A stretch of DNA of 39,941 bases from MGBC163016 sp964462135 (lineage in GTDB: Bacteria; Actinomycetota; Coriobacteriia; Coriobacteriales; Eggerthellaceae). The stretch covers positions 1-39,941 of the forward strand of contig CAYWWK010000021.1 in the NCBI GenBank assembly GCA_964462135.1. The letters run 5' to 3'. The position numbers were made by a program, and so were the translations under genes. Shown in pieces: positions 8,597 through 15,813 of the stretch; position 1 is the first letter of the stretch, and every line of letters starts with the position of its first letter. The notes under the pieces were generated by a model that was not told where the DNA came from, ran no database searches, and was given only the letters and a program-made list of their open reading frames with translations.

Positions 8597-8602
8597 TACA
8601 AT
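8597..8602 (+). promoter_or_regulatory. Probable -10 element of the trigger factor promoter
   Basis: TACAAT at 8597-8602 would start transcription near 8609, followed by the purine-rich GGTTGGGGGA and GTG at 8636. It lies inside the longest open frame (from 8591), which argues against that upstream start. No good -35 was found. Confidence 0.45.
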
Positions 8603-8635
8603 GCTAACACTATAAAACTCAAGGTTGGGGGATAT

Positions 8636-9937
8636 GTGAAAGTCGAAGACAAGTCCTTTGAAGATGATGGTTCAACTCGCGAGATCGTGCTCACCATATC
8701 AGCTTCCGCTGATGAGGTTGACGCTGCTGCCAAGGCATTCTTCAAGGAGCTGAACGAACGCGAGGTGCCGGGATTCCGCAAGGGGAAGGCACCCAAGGAA
8801 GTGCTGGAGCAGGGTGTAGGCGGTCATGAGAATGCCATGGGTGGTGTGGCTGAGAAGCTGATCAATGATGGTGCCTTCGCGGCCATCGACGGAGCCGACG
8901 TCATCTTCATCGATGAGCCACAGTTCAACGTGGACACCATGCTTGAAGAGGGCAAGCCGTTCTCGTTCACCGTTTCCGGAGCGGTGGCGCCCGAAATGGA
9001 GCTTTCCTCCTATGAGCCAGTGACCATTGCGATGCCGCCCGAAGAGGCCACCGAGGAGGACATCAAGCAGGCCCTCGCGGATATCCAAGACTACTATCAC
9101 ACCCTAGACAAGATCGAAGACGAAGATCACATCGCTGCCATGGGCGATTATGTGGACACGCGCTTGACCGTGACGAATCATGGCAAGCTGGTCAACGGGA
9201 TGAACAACGTCACGCGCATGGTGGGGTTGGGAGCCGGCACCATGCCAGCCAGCTTCGATGAGCATCTCGTTGGCACGAAGGTGGGCGATCTCATCGAGTT
9301 CGACTTCGAAGCGAAAGACGAGAGTGGTGCATCGGAGTTCGGCGATGGAGAGCTCCATGCCCAGGTGGAAGTCTGTGGGTTCCGTGCCCTGAATCTTCCA
9401 GCCGTTGATGATGATCTGGCCGTGAAGGTCGGTTGCACTGACGTTGAGGACATGAAGAAGCAGCTTCGCCGCAATATCGAGATGCAGAAGGCGGAGCAGC
9501 TGCCGCACTTGAAGGTTGATCGAGTGGCTGATGCAGCGGTCGAGCGCCTCACTGAAGAGGTTCCCGAATACTATGTGGACTTCATTCGCCAAGATGTGGG
9601 ACGTGAGTTCATGGAGAGCCTGCAGGAGCAGGGAATGGACCTGCAGCAATGGCTGCTCCAGAACAGCATCCAGGGCGAGCAGATGAAAGAGGACGTGGCT
9701 CGCGAGGCTTTGCGTCGAGCCTCCATCGATTGCGTCTTGGAGGCCATCTTCGCCCATGAGAAGATGGAGATCACCGATGAGGACATCGCTGCTCTCTTCG
9801 AGGGCGAGGAAGATGGAGAGGCGAAGCTGGCGTCATGGAAGGAAGCGAACAGGCTTTCGAACCTGCGTAAGATGGCTCGTCAGCGCAAAGCCACTCAATG
9901 GCTTGTGGACAACGCTCACGTTGAAACAGAGGAATAG
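8636..9937 (+). CDS. tig: Trigger factor, ribosome-associated chaperone
   Basis: Trigger factor binds the ribosome at the exit tunnel and shields nascent chains. The ribosome-binding signature GFRKGKAP is at residues 46-53 when GTG 8636 is used. A divergent FKBP-like domain follows at about 150-245. The C-terminal helical chaperone arms run to the end, with an MDLQQWLLQNS-like stretch and the conserved EKMEITDEDI helix. At 433 aa it has the usual family length. The open frame extends to 8591, but the GGTTGGGGGA before 8636, the promoter-like TACAAT and alignment with other family members favour 8636. The FKBP domain looks degenerate, so prolyl isomerase activity may be weak. A SlyD-like gene follows 15 bases later. 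Confidence 0.96.
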   Translation: MKVEDKSFEDDGSTREIVLTISASADEVDAAAKAFFKELNEREVPGFRKGKAPKEVLEQGVGGHENAMGGVAEKLINDGAFAAIDGADVIFIDEPQFNVDTMLEEGKPFSFTVSGAVAPEMELSSYEPVTIAMPPEEATEEDIKQALADIQDYYHTLDKIEDEDHIAAMGDYVDTRLTVTNHGKLVNGMNNVTRMVGLGAGTMPASFDEHLVGTKVGDLIEFDFEAKDESGASEFGDGELHAQVEVCGFRALNLPAVDDDLAVKVGCTDVEDMKKQLRRNIEMQKAEQLPHLKVDRVADAAVERLTEEVPEYYVDFIRQDVGREFMESLQEQGMDLQQWLLQNSIQGEQMKEDVAREALRRASIDCVLEAIFAHEKMEITDEDIAALFEGEEDGEAKLASWKEANRLSNLRKMARQRKATQWLVDNAHVETEE

Positions 9938-9952
9938 ACGAAAGGACACCCC

Positions 9953-10471
9953 ATGGAACTTGGATCAACGGTAACGCTCACCTATGTGGGCACCACGGAC
10001 AACGGCGAGGAATTCGGGCATGCCGACAAGGACCATCCCATGAAGTTCCAGACAGGCATGGACATGGCCATCGATGGCTTCGAGGAAGAGATCCTGAAGA
10101 TGAATGAGGTGGGTGAGAAGCGCACCTTCACGGTTGACCAATACAAGGCGTATGGCGAATACCTGGATGAGTTCATACAGCGCATCCCCATGGAACAGGT
10201 TCCCCGTGGGAAGGTGAAGGCGGGGCAGCGCGTGTGGATGTCGTCTTCTGAGGACGGCGTGCCGATGCCGGTTACCTGCACGGCCGTGGAGGATGGTGTT
10301 GCCATCTTCGACATGAACCACCCCTTGGCAGGGAAAGACCTCACCTTCGAGGTTGAGATCCTTGACATAGAGGAGCCCCCTGAGAACTTCGTCTCGGCCG
10401 CTGAGAAGGCCCAGCACATGAAGGAGCAGCAGAAGCTTCTGGGCGGCGATCAAGGAAACGACTACCGATAG
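9953..10471 (+). CDS. FKBP-type peptidyl-prolyl isomerase, SlyD-like
   Basis: Starts at ATG 9953, 15 bases after trigger factor, with AAAGGACACC as ribosome binding site. The product has 172 aa. Residues 3-70 and 120-145 form the split FKBP fold and the part between is the inserted flap chaperone domain. The SlyD hallmark D-x-NHPLAGK-x-L-x-F is at 120-132. The tail (145-172) is charged and rich in Q and D. It lacks the long His-rich metal tail of E. coli SlyD, so a nickel-delivery role is not supported by the sequence. Cotranscription with trigger factor suggests a folding role in the cytosol. A strong terminator follows. Confidence 0.93.
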   Translation: MELGSTVTLTYVGTTDNGEEFGHADKDHPMKFQTGMDMAIDGFEEEILKMNEVGEKRTFTVDQYKAYGEYLDEFIQRIPMEQVPRGKVKAGQRVWMSSSEDGVPMPVTCTAVEDGVAIFDMNHPLAGKDLTFEVEILDIEEPPENFVSAAEKAQHMKEQQKLLGGDQGNDYR

Positions 10472-10495
10472 GGTGGTTGCCAATAGGGTACAAGC

Positions 10496-10521
10496 AAAAG
10501 GGCCGCGTCTGCGGCCCTTTT
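10496..10521. terminator. Bidirectional intrinsic terminator
   Basis: AAAAGGGCCGC (10496-10506), the loop GTCT, and GCGGCCCTTTT (10511-10521) form a perfect 11-bp hairpin with T runs on both strands. It sits between the converging SlyD-like gene and the minus-strand gene that ends at 10545. Confidence 0.93.
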
Positions 10522-10544
10522 CATAGATGCGGCAAGAATGCGGT

Positions 10545-11321
10545 TTACAGGGCGATGTAATTGTCCGGGTATTGGTTCATGGCGTTCGTCACTTCGACGT
10601 TCACATCCCCATAGCGCAGCCATTCGGGGTCGGTGTCGGTACGCTTGATCATGGCGTTTTCCATGACATCCTTGAGCGCCTTCGTCTTGAGCGCGTATTC
10701 TTCCATCTGTGGGAGGCGCCCATCGAGTTCGATCTGGCGACGCTTCTCAGCTTTGTCCTGAATGTTCTCACCGGGGATGACGGCGTAGAAGTCCTCAGGC
10801 TCCAGCGTGAATTGCATGTGGTCGGCCCATGCATCCAGCGCGGAATCCTCCTTCAGGCTTTGGATGGCGCGCTGCTCGGTGTTCTCGTAGAGCTGATCCA
10901 AGGACATGTTGTGTTCCTTGCAGAATTCCTGCATGCTCTTGCCTGAGCGGCTGATCATGTCCTCAAGGCGCATGTTCGCTGCGTAGACGGACTCTTCAAC
11001 CAGATCGGCAGGAAGGTCCTCTACAAGTCGCGCAGCCAGTTCGCGGCAGATGTAATCCTGGTCGGAGAGCTCCTGCGCCTCACGATTGTCCTTGTACATG
11101 TTGTATCGAATGAAGATGAGCAGCTCTTCCACGGTGTTGAAGTCATCGGTGTTCTTCGCCACCCAGGCATCAGTGAGCTTTGCCTGCTCGCCCGGTTTGG
11201 CGCAATGGAGTTCCAGCCAGCGAAGCGCCTGCTTGCGGATTGCCTCTTCGGGGATGCGCACCTCAGGGCAAACGGCGTAGACGGGCTCATAGGAGGTGAG
11301 GGTGTAATGCTGCTTTGGCAT
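10545..11321 (-). CDS. Protein resembling only the C-terminal chaperone domain of trigger factor
   Basis: The start was set at ATG 11321 (minus strand) because GAAAGG precedes it and because the longer frame begins with unlikely sequence; it gives 258 aa. The segment around ADLVEESVYAANMRLEDMI, followed by SMQEFCKEHNMSLDQLYENT and AIQSLKEDSALDAWADH, matches in order the helical arm pattern of trigger factor C domains. It corresponds to the VPEYYVDF...MDLQQWLLQ...ASIDCVLEAIF part of the nearby Tig protein. There is no ribosome-binding GFRKGK motif and no FKBP domain. The protein is cytosolic, without a signal peptide. I infer a holdase-like chaperone, or a paralogue of Tig that lost its N-terminal domains. 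The family match is by eye only. Confidence 0.6.
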   Translation of the reverse strand: MPKQHYTLTSYEPVYAVCPEVRIPEEAIRKQALRWLELHCAKPGEQAKLTDAWVAKNTDDFNTVEELLIFIRYNMYKDNREAQELSDQDYICRELAARLVEDLPADLVEESVYAANMRLEDMISRSGKSMQEFCKEHNMSLDQLYENTEQRAIQSLKEDSALDAWADHMQFTLEPEDFYAVIPGENIQDKAEKRRQIELDGRLPQMEEYALKTKALKDVMENAMIKRTDTDPEWLRYGDVNVEVTNAMNQYPDNYIAL

Positions 11322-11457
11322 AGTGGCCTTTCGTCTGATCCTGTCGTATTCATCCATTGTACATGAGGGATGTTGATGGTGTGTGAAGCCGTGAGAAAAG
11401 CCGAAAAGCTGCATTACCTGTATCATGGTCATGTGCTGTCAACCCGTGAGGAGTCGC
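11322..11457. promoter_or_regulatory. Divergent promoter region
   Basis: Between divergent genes. On the minus strand TACAAT (plus coordinates 11356-11361) is a -10 candidate for the 11321 gene. On the plus strand TATCAT at 11421-11426 is a -10 candidate for the 11458 gene. No convincing -35 was found for either. Confidence 0.35.
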
Positions 11458-12111
11458 ATGAAATTCAACAAGGTCTATATGCAGCGTGATGCCATCGCGC
11501 GTCATGAGGATTTCGATACCTGGTACGAGGACGGGGACCTCTTCTACCATTTCGAGAACAAGAAGGGGTGGACGGCAGAGAAGCAGAACATCTCCGTGAT
11601 CGGCCGTATGGGTGGTGAGAATGCAGCCATTCGCCCCGACAATCGCTGCCTGAACTACTATCTGCGCTTCGAGCGCTACGAATACATCATGCATCCGTAT
11701 GTCATCAACAAGCACTACTACATTGAAGGCATGCTGTGGGACCTGTACGGGTCGTTCGCGAATCCACCGTTCGATTTCGTCACGGAGACACGCACCTCCT
11801 ACAACAAGAAGGACGTGCATGTGAAGACGCGCCTGTTCCGGGACAAGGGCGAATGCTTCGAGATTCACGTGCCTGACCTGACCAAGCTGCGGGTGGCGGT
11901 CATCGCCTTGGTGGCCATCGGCATCAAAGAGGAATGGAAGGGTCTTTCCGAAGGTGAGGATGTGCGCGGAAACACGTGGATTCAGCGGTTGAAGGACCGG
12001 GTGTTTGAGAACAAGGGTCTCACCTACGAGCAGATCCAGACTCTCGAGCGGGAAGGTTCGCCTTTGGTGGAGGTCGTGCGCCCGCAAGGACGCCCAATGG
12101 ACAATGTATAG
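11458..12111 (+). CDS. Possible LURP-one-related (tubby-like fold) protein
   Basis: The start at ATG 11458 has GTGAGGAG (11446-11453) before it; the frame extends to 11425 without a ribosome binding site. The product has 217 aa, is soluble, and has no signal peptide. A series of beta-strand-like segments (DLFYHFENKKGW, NYYLRFERYEYIMHPY, HYYIEGMLWDLYGSF) is followed by a hydrophobic helix LRVAVIALVAIGI near residue 145-160. A beta barrel wrapped around a central hydrophobic helix is the architecture of the LURP-one/tubby-like family. The match is weak and by eye; function would be unknown even if correct. The gene stands alone between divergent and downstream promoters. Confidence 0.6.
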   Translation: MKFNKVYMQRDAIARHEDFDTWYEDGDLFYHFENKKGWTAEKQNISVIGRMGGENAAIRPDNRCLNYYLRFERYEYIMHPYVINKHYYIEGMLWDLYGSFANPPFDFVTETRTSYNKKDVHVKTRLFRDKGECFEIHVPDLTKLRVAVIALVAIGIKEEWKGLSEGEDVRGNTWIQRLKDRVFENKGLTYEQIQTLEREGSPLVEVVRPQGRPMDNV

Positions 12112-12143
12112 ATGCTGTGCCAATTTCACGGATTGTGAACCGA

Positions 12144-12173
12144 TTCGAGGGTGATGTTTCCTCCGGGTATAAT
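12144..12173 (+). promoter_or_regulatory. Promoter of the secreted lysozyme-like gene
   Basis: TTCGAG (12144-12149), an 18-base spacer and a perfect TATAAT (12168-12173). The expected TSS near 12180 abuts ATG 12181, so the mRNA may be leaderless. Confidence 0.6.
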
Positions 12174-12180
12174 CCTCGTC

Positions 12181-13263
12181 ATGATCCAGATGAAATCAAA
12201 GAGAACGCAGCTGCTCCAAACAAGGGGCGTGCAGGCGGTTGTGATGGGCGCGCTTGCTGGTTTCTTGGCGATAGCACTCTGTTGCCCTTGCGGGGCAGTC
12301 TTTGCAGAAACCCAAGACATCAATGCCGAGGCCAATGGCTTGCAGAAGACGGTGGAATCCACCGCGGCGGAGTACAATCGTGCGACCGAGCGGGTGGATG
12401 AGATAGCTTCGCAGATTGAAGAGAACGAAGCCCAGATCGAAGCTCTGGACGGTCAGATACCAGGGCAGCGCGAAGCCTGTGCTGTGAGCATGGCCAGCCT
12501 GTACAAGCTTCACCGCAGCAACACGGGCATCCTGTCAGTGATCCTCTCCTCACAAGACTTTTCCAGCTTCATAAGCACCTTCGATTACTTCAACCGCATC
12601 CACGAGACGGCTACGAACAAGCTCGAGAACCTTTCCCAGATGCTTGCGGAACGAGAGGCGGCACAAGGCGCCTTGGAGGAAGCGCGTTTTGATGCCGAGC
12701 AAGCGCAGGAAACGGCGAAGCGGGCAGCATTGCTTGCAGCAGCGCAGCGTGAAGCCGCCCAGAAGGCCGCAGAGGAGAAGGCGCAGCAGGAGGCACGTGA
12801 GCGCAAGGCAGCGGAAGAAGCGCAGCAGACCCAAGGAACGGCATCGTCTGCGGAGGAGTCCCTCACGACGCCTTCGACGGATGGCGCTGACTGGTCCAAG
12901 GACAAGTCAACCTTCGTGAAAAGCTGGGCAGGGCGTCTGGATGCATACTTGGCGGGTTCGCCTCTGTCGGGACAGGGAAAGACCTTCGCCTCAGCAGCTT
13001 GGGATGCTGGGATCGACCCTCGCTTCTCCGCCGCCATCTCTGATGTCGAGAGCAGCAAAGGAGCTGCTTGCTTCCGTCCATGCAATGCCTGGGGCTGGGG
13101 GTCAAGCTCATGGGGAAGTTGGGAAGAGGCTATCCCTGCCCATGCTGTGGGTTTGGCGCGGGGCTATGGGTACACCGTTTCCGAAGCGGCGGCGCAGAAG
13201 TACTGCCCGGGGAACTGGGAGCATTGGTATAACCGCGTCTCCGAGGAGATGGCAAAGATCTGA
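12181..13263 (+). CDS. Secreted coiled-coil protein with lysozyme-like C-terminal domain
   Basis: ATG 12181 or 12190 fits the promoter; a frame start at 12151 lies upstream of the -10 and is unlikely. There is no Shine-Dalgarno sequence, so the transcript could be leaderless. Residues 1-42 are a signal peptide ending in GAVFA before ETQD. Residues 45-215 are coiled coil, as in the N-terminal regions of PcsB-like and NlpC/P60 hydrolases, and end in an A/E/Q/R-rich helix. A Ser/Thr linker follows. The last 100 residues resemble a lysozyme-like or transglycosylase-related fold, with DAGIDPRFSAAISDVESS, in which a Glu sits at the end of the helix, then NAWGWGSSSWGSW and WEHWYNRV. It probably remodels peptidoglycan or binds the wall under control of the FtsEX type. 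That role is inferred. Confidence 0.82.
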   Translation: MIQMKSKRTQLLQTRGVQAVVMGALAGFLAIALCCPCGAVFAETQDINAEANGLQKTVESTAAEYNRATERVDEIASQIEENEAQIEALDGQIPGQREACAVSMASLYKLHRSNTGILSVILSSQDFSSFISTFDYFNRIHETATNKLENLSQMLAEREAAQGALEEARFDAEQAQETAKRAALLAAAQREAAQKAAEEKAQQEARERKAAEEAQQTQGTASSAEESLTTPSTDGADWSKDKSTFVKSWAGRLDAYLAGSPLSGQGKTFASAAWDAGIDPRFSAAISDVESSKGAACFRPCNAWGWGSSSWGSWEEAIPAHAVGLARGYGYTVSEAAAQKYCPGNWEHWYNRVSEEMAKI

Positions 13264-13333
13264 GTTTTTCGGGACAGCCCCGTAGCACTCCATTCCCGCT
13301 ATGGGCGCACCCCCCCTATCCCACAGCGCGCCT

Positions 13334-13383
13334 GTAGCGAAGGCTTCAGCCTTCGTCCCGTCGCAAGCTGAAGCTTGCGCTAC
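13334..13383. repeat. 50-bp double-hairpin palindromic repeat, copy 2 (inverted)
   Basis: GTAG, hairpin CGAAGGCTTCAGCCTTCG, spacer TCCCGT, hairpin CGCAAGCTGAAGCTTGCG, CTAC. Both 22-base arms are identical to the reverse complement of 8001-8050; only the 6-base spacer differs. Confidence 0.9.
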
Positions 13384-13404
13384 GAGGGGCATGGCAGGTT
13401 GACC

Positions 13405-13442
13405 GTAGCGTAAGGCATCACGCGAAGCGTGTGCCTTGCCCC
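13405..13442. repeat. GTAGCGTAAGG-type hairpin repeat, unit 1
   Basis: GTAGCG followed by TAAGGCATCACGC, GAA, GCGTGTGCCTTGCCCC. The arms pair as AAGGCA/TGCCTT and CACGC/GCGTG around GAA. It is related to units at 13471, 13523 (inverted) and 21221. Confidence 0.8.
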
Positions 13443-13470
13443 ATGCCGAGGGATGGTTCCGGGTGGAACC

Positions 13471-13510
13471 GTAGCGTAGGTCATCATGCGAATGTGTGCG
13501 ACCTGCCCCA
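13471..13510. repeat. GTAGCGTAGG-type hairpin repeat, unit 2
   Basis: GTAGCGTAGGTCATCATGCG, then AATGTGTGCGACCTGCCCCA. AGGTC pairs with GACCT. It has the same layout and the same GCCCC tail as the unit at 13405. Confidence 0.7.
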
Positions 13511-13522
13511 CAGGGTTGTCTC

Positions 13523-13562
13523 GGGTAAGGCAGGCCGCCGCTTCGCGGATGACCTACGCTAC
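13523..13562. repeat. GTAGCGTAGG-type hairpin repeat, unit 3 (inverted)
   Basis: The unit ends in GGATGACCTACGCTAC, the reverse complement of the start of the unit at 13471. It contains the hairpin CCGCTTCGCGG and begins with GGTAAGGCAGG. Confidence 0.65.
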
Positions 13563-13613
13563 AGCAGAGGGCTTCCGCTGCAGGCGTACTCCGATGAACC
13601 TCTGTTGCCGGCC

Positions 13614-13638
13614 CCGTAGCGGATGACTACCGCTACGG
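13614..13638. terminator. Hairpin at the 3' side of lysR, possible terminator
   Basis: CCGTAGCGG (13614-13622) and CCGCTACGG (13630-13638) are perfectly complementary with a 7-base loop. It lies 14 bases beyond the lysR stop codon. There is no T run, so termination is uncertain. It may also be a trimmed unit of the GTAGCG repeat. Confidence 0.4.
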
Positions 13639-13651
13639 CAAGCGACGGCCC

Positions 13652-14533
13652 CTACAGATCTGATTCGATCAGCTTGGTGAACACCTCCACGATCTGGTTC
13701 AGGTTGTCAGGATTCGAGGTCATGACGCTGGAAACCCGATAAGCATCGGCAATGGGCAGTGTGCGAATGTTCGGTGAACGTGTGAGGCTGTGCCCCTGAG
13801 GCACGATGGTGGCAGCCATACCCAATTCGGTTTTCGCGGATACGGTGCCCACATCCCTCACAGACGAAATGTCCGGATAGAACCCAAGATTGCGACAGTA
13901 CTCTGCCCATCGGCGCACACGCGGAGCATCATCGGGAGCAGCGAAGAGATAGCTCAGCTTGGAAAGCTCCTTGGCGGTAGGCTGACCGCTTGTCTTCGCC
14001 ATGTTCGACACGCAAAGCACCGCTGGAGCTGATTCCAAGACGGTGAGTGTGCCATTGCTTTCATCAGAGGCGAGGTCCTCTTCCAGCTGATAGCTGAGGG
14101 CGAAATCGATCCTTCCATTGGCAAGCGACTCTTCAAGGGCGGCATCGTCAAGACCGGTTGCCGTGATGCTCAGGAACGGCATGCTGTATTTGCAATAATC
14201 AATGGCTGAGACGATGATCTCGGGAAGCGAGAAGCCCTCTTGAATTCCCAGAGCCAGTCGGCCGCGCATGCCTTCCTTGACCTCTTGGACAAGATCGATG
14301 GTCTTGTTCAGATCTTCCTGCAGACGCGGCAGGTTGGTGGCCAGCACGGCACCAGCTGGCGTGAGCTTGACATTGTGATGATCTCTCAGGAAGAGCACGG
14401 CTCCAAGTTCCTCTTCCAAGGTGGAGATTGCCTTCGACAAGGTTGATTGGCTGACGAACAGGGCCTCAGCTGCCTTCGAGAAGTTCAAGGTGCGAGCCAC
14501 CTCAAGGAAATACTGAAGCTGTCGGAATGTCAT
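13652..14533 (-). CDS. LysR-family transcriptional regulator of the corrinoid/B12 island
   Basis: Read from ATG 14533 on the minus strand, with AGAGGG just upstream; the frame extends to 14581 without a ribosome binding site. The product has 293 aa. Residues 1-60 hold the LysR winged helix-turn-helix (FLEVARTLNFSKAAEALFVS, then QSTLSKAISTLEEELGAVLF). Residues 90-293 hold the periplasmic-binding-protein-like effector domain. LysR proteins usually bind a dyad near -65 of a divergent target and their own promoter. Here the palindrome 14599-14615 lies between lysR and the corrinoid methyltransferase gene and recurs in front of two more cobalamin units, which makes this the likely regulator of the island. 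The effector is unknown; a methylated substrate or corrinoid-related metabolite would be plausible. Confidence 0.93.
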   Translation of the reverse strand: MTFRQLQYFLEVARTLNFSKAAEALFVSQSTLSKAISTLEEELGAVLFLRDHHNVKLTPAGAVLATNLPRLQEDLNKTIDLVQEVKEGMRGRLALGIQEGFSLPEIIVSAIDYCKYSMPFLSITATGLDDAALEESLANGRIDFALSYQLEEDLASDESNGTLTVLESAPAVLCVSNMAKTSGQPTAKELSKLSYLFAAPDDAPRVRRWAEYCRNLGFYPDISSVRDVGTVSAKTELGMAATIVPQGHSLTRSPNIRTLPIADAYRVSSVMTSNPDNLNQIVEVFTKLIESDL

Positions 14534-14598
14534 CGCGCCCTCTGCTTTCGTAGCTTCGATCGTGCTCGAAACAATGCCCATGATGGCAGATGCTCAGT

Positions 14599-14615
14599 TA
14601 TGAATCAAATTCATA
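14599..14615. promoter_or_regulatory. Operator palindrome, copy 1 (LysR/methyltransferase intergenic)
   Basis: TATGAAT-CAA-ATTCATA is a perfect 7-bp dyad with a 3-base centre and contains the T-N11-A pattern of LysR sites. Its centre, 14607, is 52 bases before the rightward -10 candidate at 14659, giving about -64 from the TSS. It also lies just downstream of the expected lysR TSS. Copies occur at 20155 and 21463. Confidence 0.8.
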
Positions 14616-14624
14616 GACCGTTCG

Positions 14625-14652
14625 ATTATAGGTATTTCCATTGTTGCACCAA
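14625..14652 (-). promoter_or_regulatory. Promoter of lysR
   Basis: On the minus strand, TTGGTG (plus coordinates 14647-14652), a 16-base spacer and a perfect TATAAT (14625-14630). The TSS is expected near 14618, next to the operator 14599-14615, which suits autorepression. Confidence 0.6.
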
Positions 14653-14664
14653 GACGGGTAAAGT
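14636..14664 (+). promoter_or_regulatory. Candidate promoter of the corrinoid methyltransferase operon
   Basis: TTCCAT (14636-14641), a 17-base spacer and TAAAGT (14659-14664). It is a weak match, as expected for an activator-dependent promoter with the operator centred about 64 bases before the TSS. Confidence 0.4.
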
Positions 14665-14677
14665 CGAACCGATCCCT

Positions 14678-14753
14678 GGGGAGACACCCCTGATCCTCTC
14701 CCCGGGGTGACATTTCGAACCGCCTTGCTTGATCCCCCCAATAGCAAGGCGGT
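14678..14753 (+). promoter_or_regulatory. Structured 5' leader of the corrinoid methyltransferase gene
   Basis: GGGGAGA (14678-14684) pairs with TCTCCCC (14697-14703), and CACCCC (14685-14690) pairs with GGGGTG (14704-14709). The two pairings interleave, so they are mutually exclusive or form a pseudoknot. Next comes a perfect 10-bp hairpin, CCGCCTTGCT (14720-14729) with AGCAAGGCGG (14744-14753), without a T run. The start codon lies 50 bases further on. Confidence 0.5.
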
Positions 14754-14802
14754 CTCACAGAATAGGCTTCGACGGCTATTGCCTTGGGAAGGGGTCTCTC
14801 AC

Positions 14803-15807
14803 ATGGATATGAACAAATGGATTGCAGACACCATTGCGAATGAAGAGAAGCATGCGCTTCCGGTTCTCTCGTTTCCAGCCATCCAGAAGATGGGCATCAC
14901 GGTCAAGGAGTTGATCGGCTCCAGTGACGAACAGGCAGAGGCCATGAAGGTCATTGCTGAGACGTTCCCGACGGCTGCTTCGGTTTCGTTCATGGATCTT
15001 TCCGTAGAGGCAGAAGCCTTCGGCAGTCAGATCGTTGTGACTGACGAAGAGGTTCCCACCGTCATCGGTTCCATCGTTGATGAGGACTCTGATCCTGATG
15101 ACCTTGTTGTGCCTGCGGTGGGTTCCGGCCGCACAGGCCTCTACATCGAAGCCATCCGCAAGGTGATGGACAAGATCACCGATCGTCCTGTGTTCGCTGG
15201 CATGATCGGGCCGTTCTCGCTGGCAGGACGTTTGATGGACGTGAATGAGGTCATGATCCTCTGCTATGAGGAGCCTGAACTGGTGAAGGCTGTGCTTGAG
15301 AAGTGCACGCAGTTCCTGACCGGCTATGCTCAGGCATTCAAAGAGGCGGGTGCCAACGGCGTTGTGATGGCTGAGCCCCTTGCAGGCCTTCTGCCTCCTG
15401 ACCTTCTGGGCGAGTTCTCCACGCCGTATGTGCGTCAGATCGTCGATGCGGTTCAAAGCGATGATTTCATCGTGATCTACCACAACTGCGGCTCCTCCGT
15501 CGTGAAGGCCGCTGATGCGGTGATCGCCACCGGAGCGAAGGCATTCCATTTCGGCAACGCCATCGAGATGACAGACATCCTGCCGCTCATGCCCCAAGAC
15601 GTGATCGTCATGGGCAATGTTGATCCGGCAGGAGAGATTCGCCTGGGAACACCGGATTCCGTGAAGGCGAAGACGCGATCGGTGCTTGAGGCCTGTGCAG
15701 CCTACCCGAACTTCGTGATATCCACGGGTTGCGATGTTCCTCCCATGGCTCCCTATGAGAACATCGAAGCGTTCTTCGAAGCGGTGGATGAGTTCTACGG
15801 AAGATAG
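14803..15807 (+). CDS. UroD/MtaA-family corrinoid-dependent methyltransferase
   Basis: ATG 14803 has AAGGGG 8 bases upstream; the open frame extends back to 14707 through the hairpin leader and is not the likely start. The product has 334 aa. The TIM-barrel uroporphyrinogen-decarboxylase fold carries the zinc site of the methylcobamide:thiol methyltransferases: H227 and C229 in YHNCGSS, and C310 in ISTGCDVPP. True UroD enzymes lack this H-x-C...C site. The family moves methyl groups between a corrinoid protein and a thiol such as coenzyme M, or acts as a substrate-specific demethylase. The thiol or donor here is not known. It heads an operon with DUF2284 and a RACo-like activator, 6 and 524 bases later. 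No corrinoid protein is encoded in the window. Confidence 0.9.
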   Translation: MDMNKWIADTIANEEKHALPVLSFPAIQKMGITVKELIGSSDEQAEAMKVIAETFPTAASVSFMDLSVEAEAFGSQIVVTDEEVPTVIGSIVDEDSDPDDLVVPAVGSGRTGLYIEAIRKVMDKITDRPVFAGMIGPFSLAGRLMDVNEVMILCYEEPELVKAVLEKCTQFLTGYAQAFKEAGANGVVMAEPLAGLLPPDLLGEFSTPYVRQIVDAVQSDDFIVIYHNCGSSVVKAADAVIATGAKAFHFGNAIEMTDILPLMPQDVIVMGNVDPAGEIRLGTPDSVKAKTRSVLEACAAYPNFVISTGCDVPPMAPYENIEAFFEAVDEFYGR

Positions 15808-15813
15808 GATCAA

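Larger units (their letters stand above)
13264..13651. other. Gene-free gap filled with palindromic repeats
   Basis: The 388 bases between the secreted lysozyme-like gene and the convergent lysR gene hold at least four repeat units (13334-13383, 13405-13442, 13471-13510, 13523-13562) and a terminal hairpin at 13614-13638. No credible gene was seen here. Confidence 0.8.

Noticed and set aside
13334..13562. CRISPR-like array
   Set aside because: The units are palindromic, of unequal spacing and both orientations, with no regular spacers and no cas genes.
14803..15807. Haem-pathway uroporphyrinogen decarboxylase
   Set aside because: The H-x-C...C zinc site and the neighbouring DUF2284 and RACo-like genes point to a corrinoid methyltransferase.
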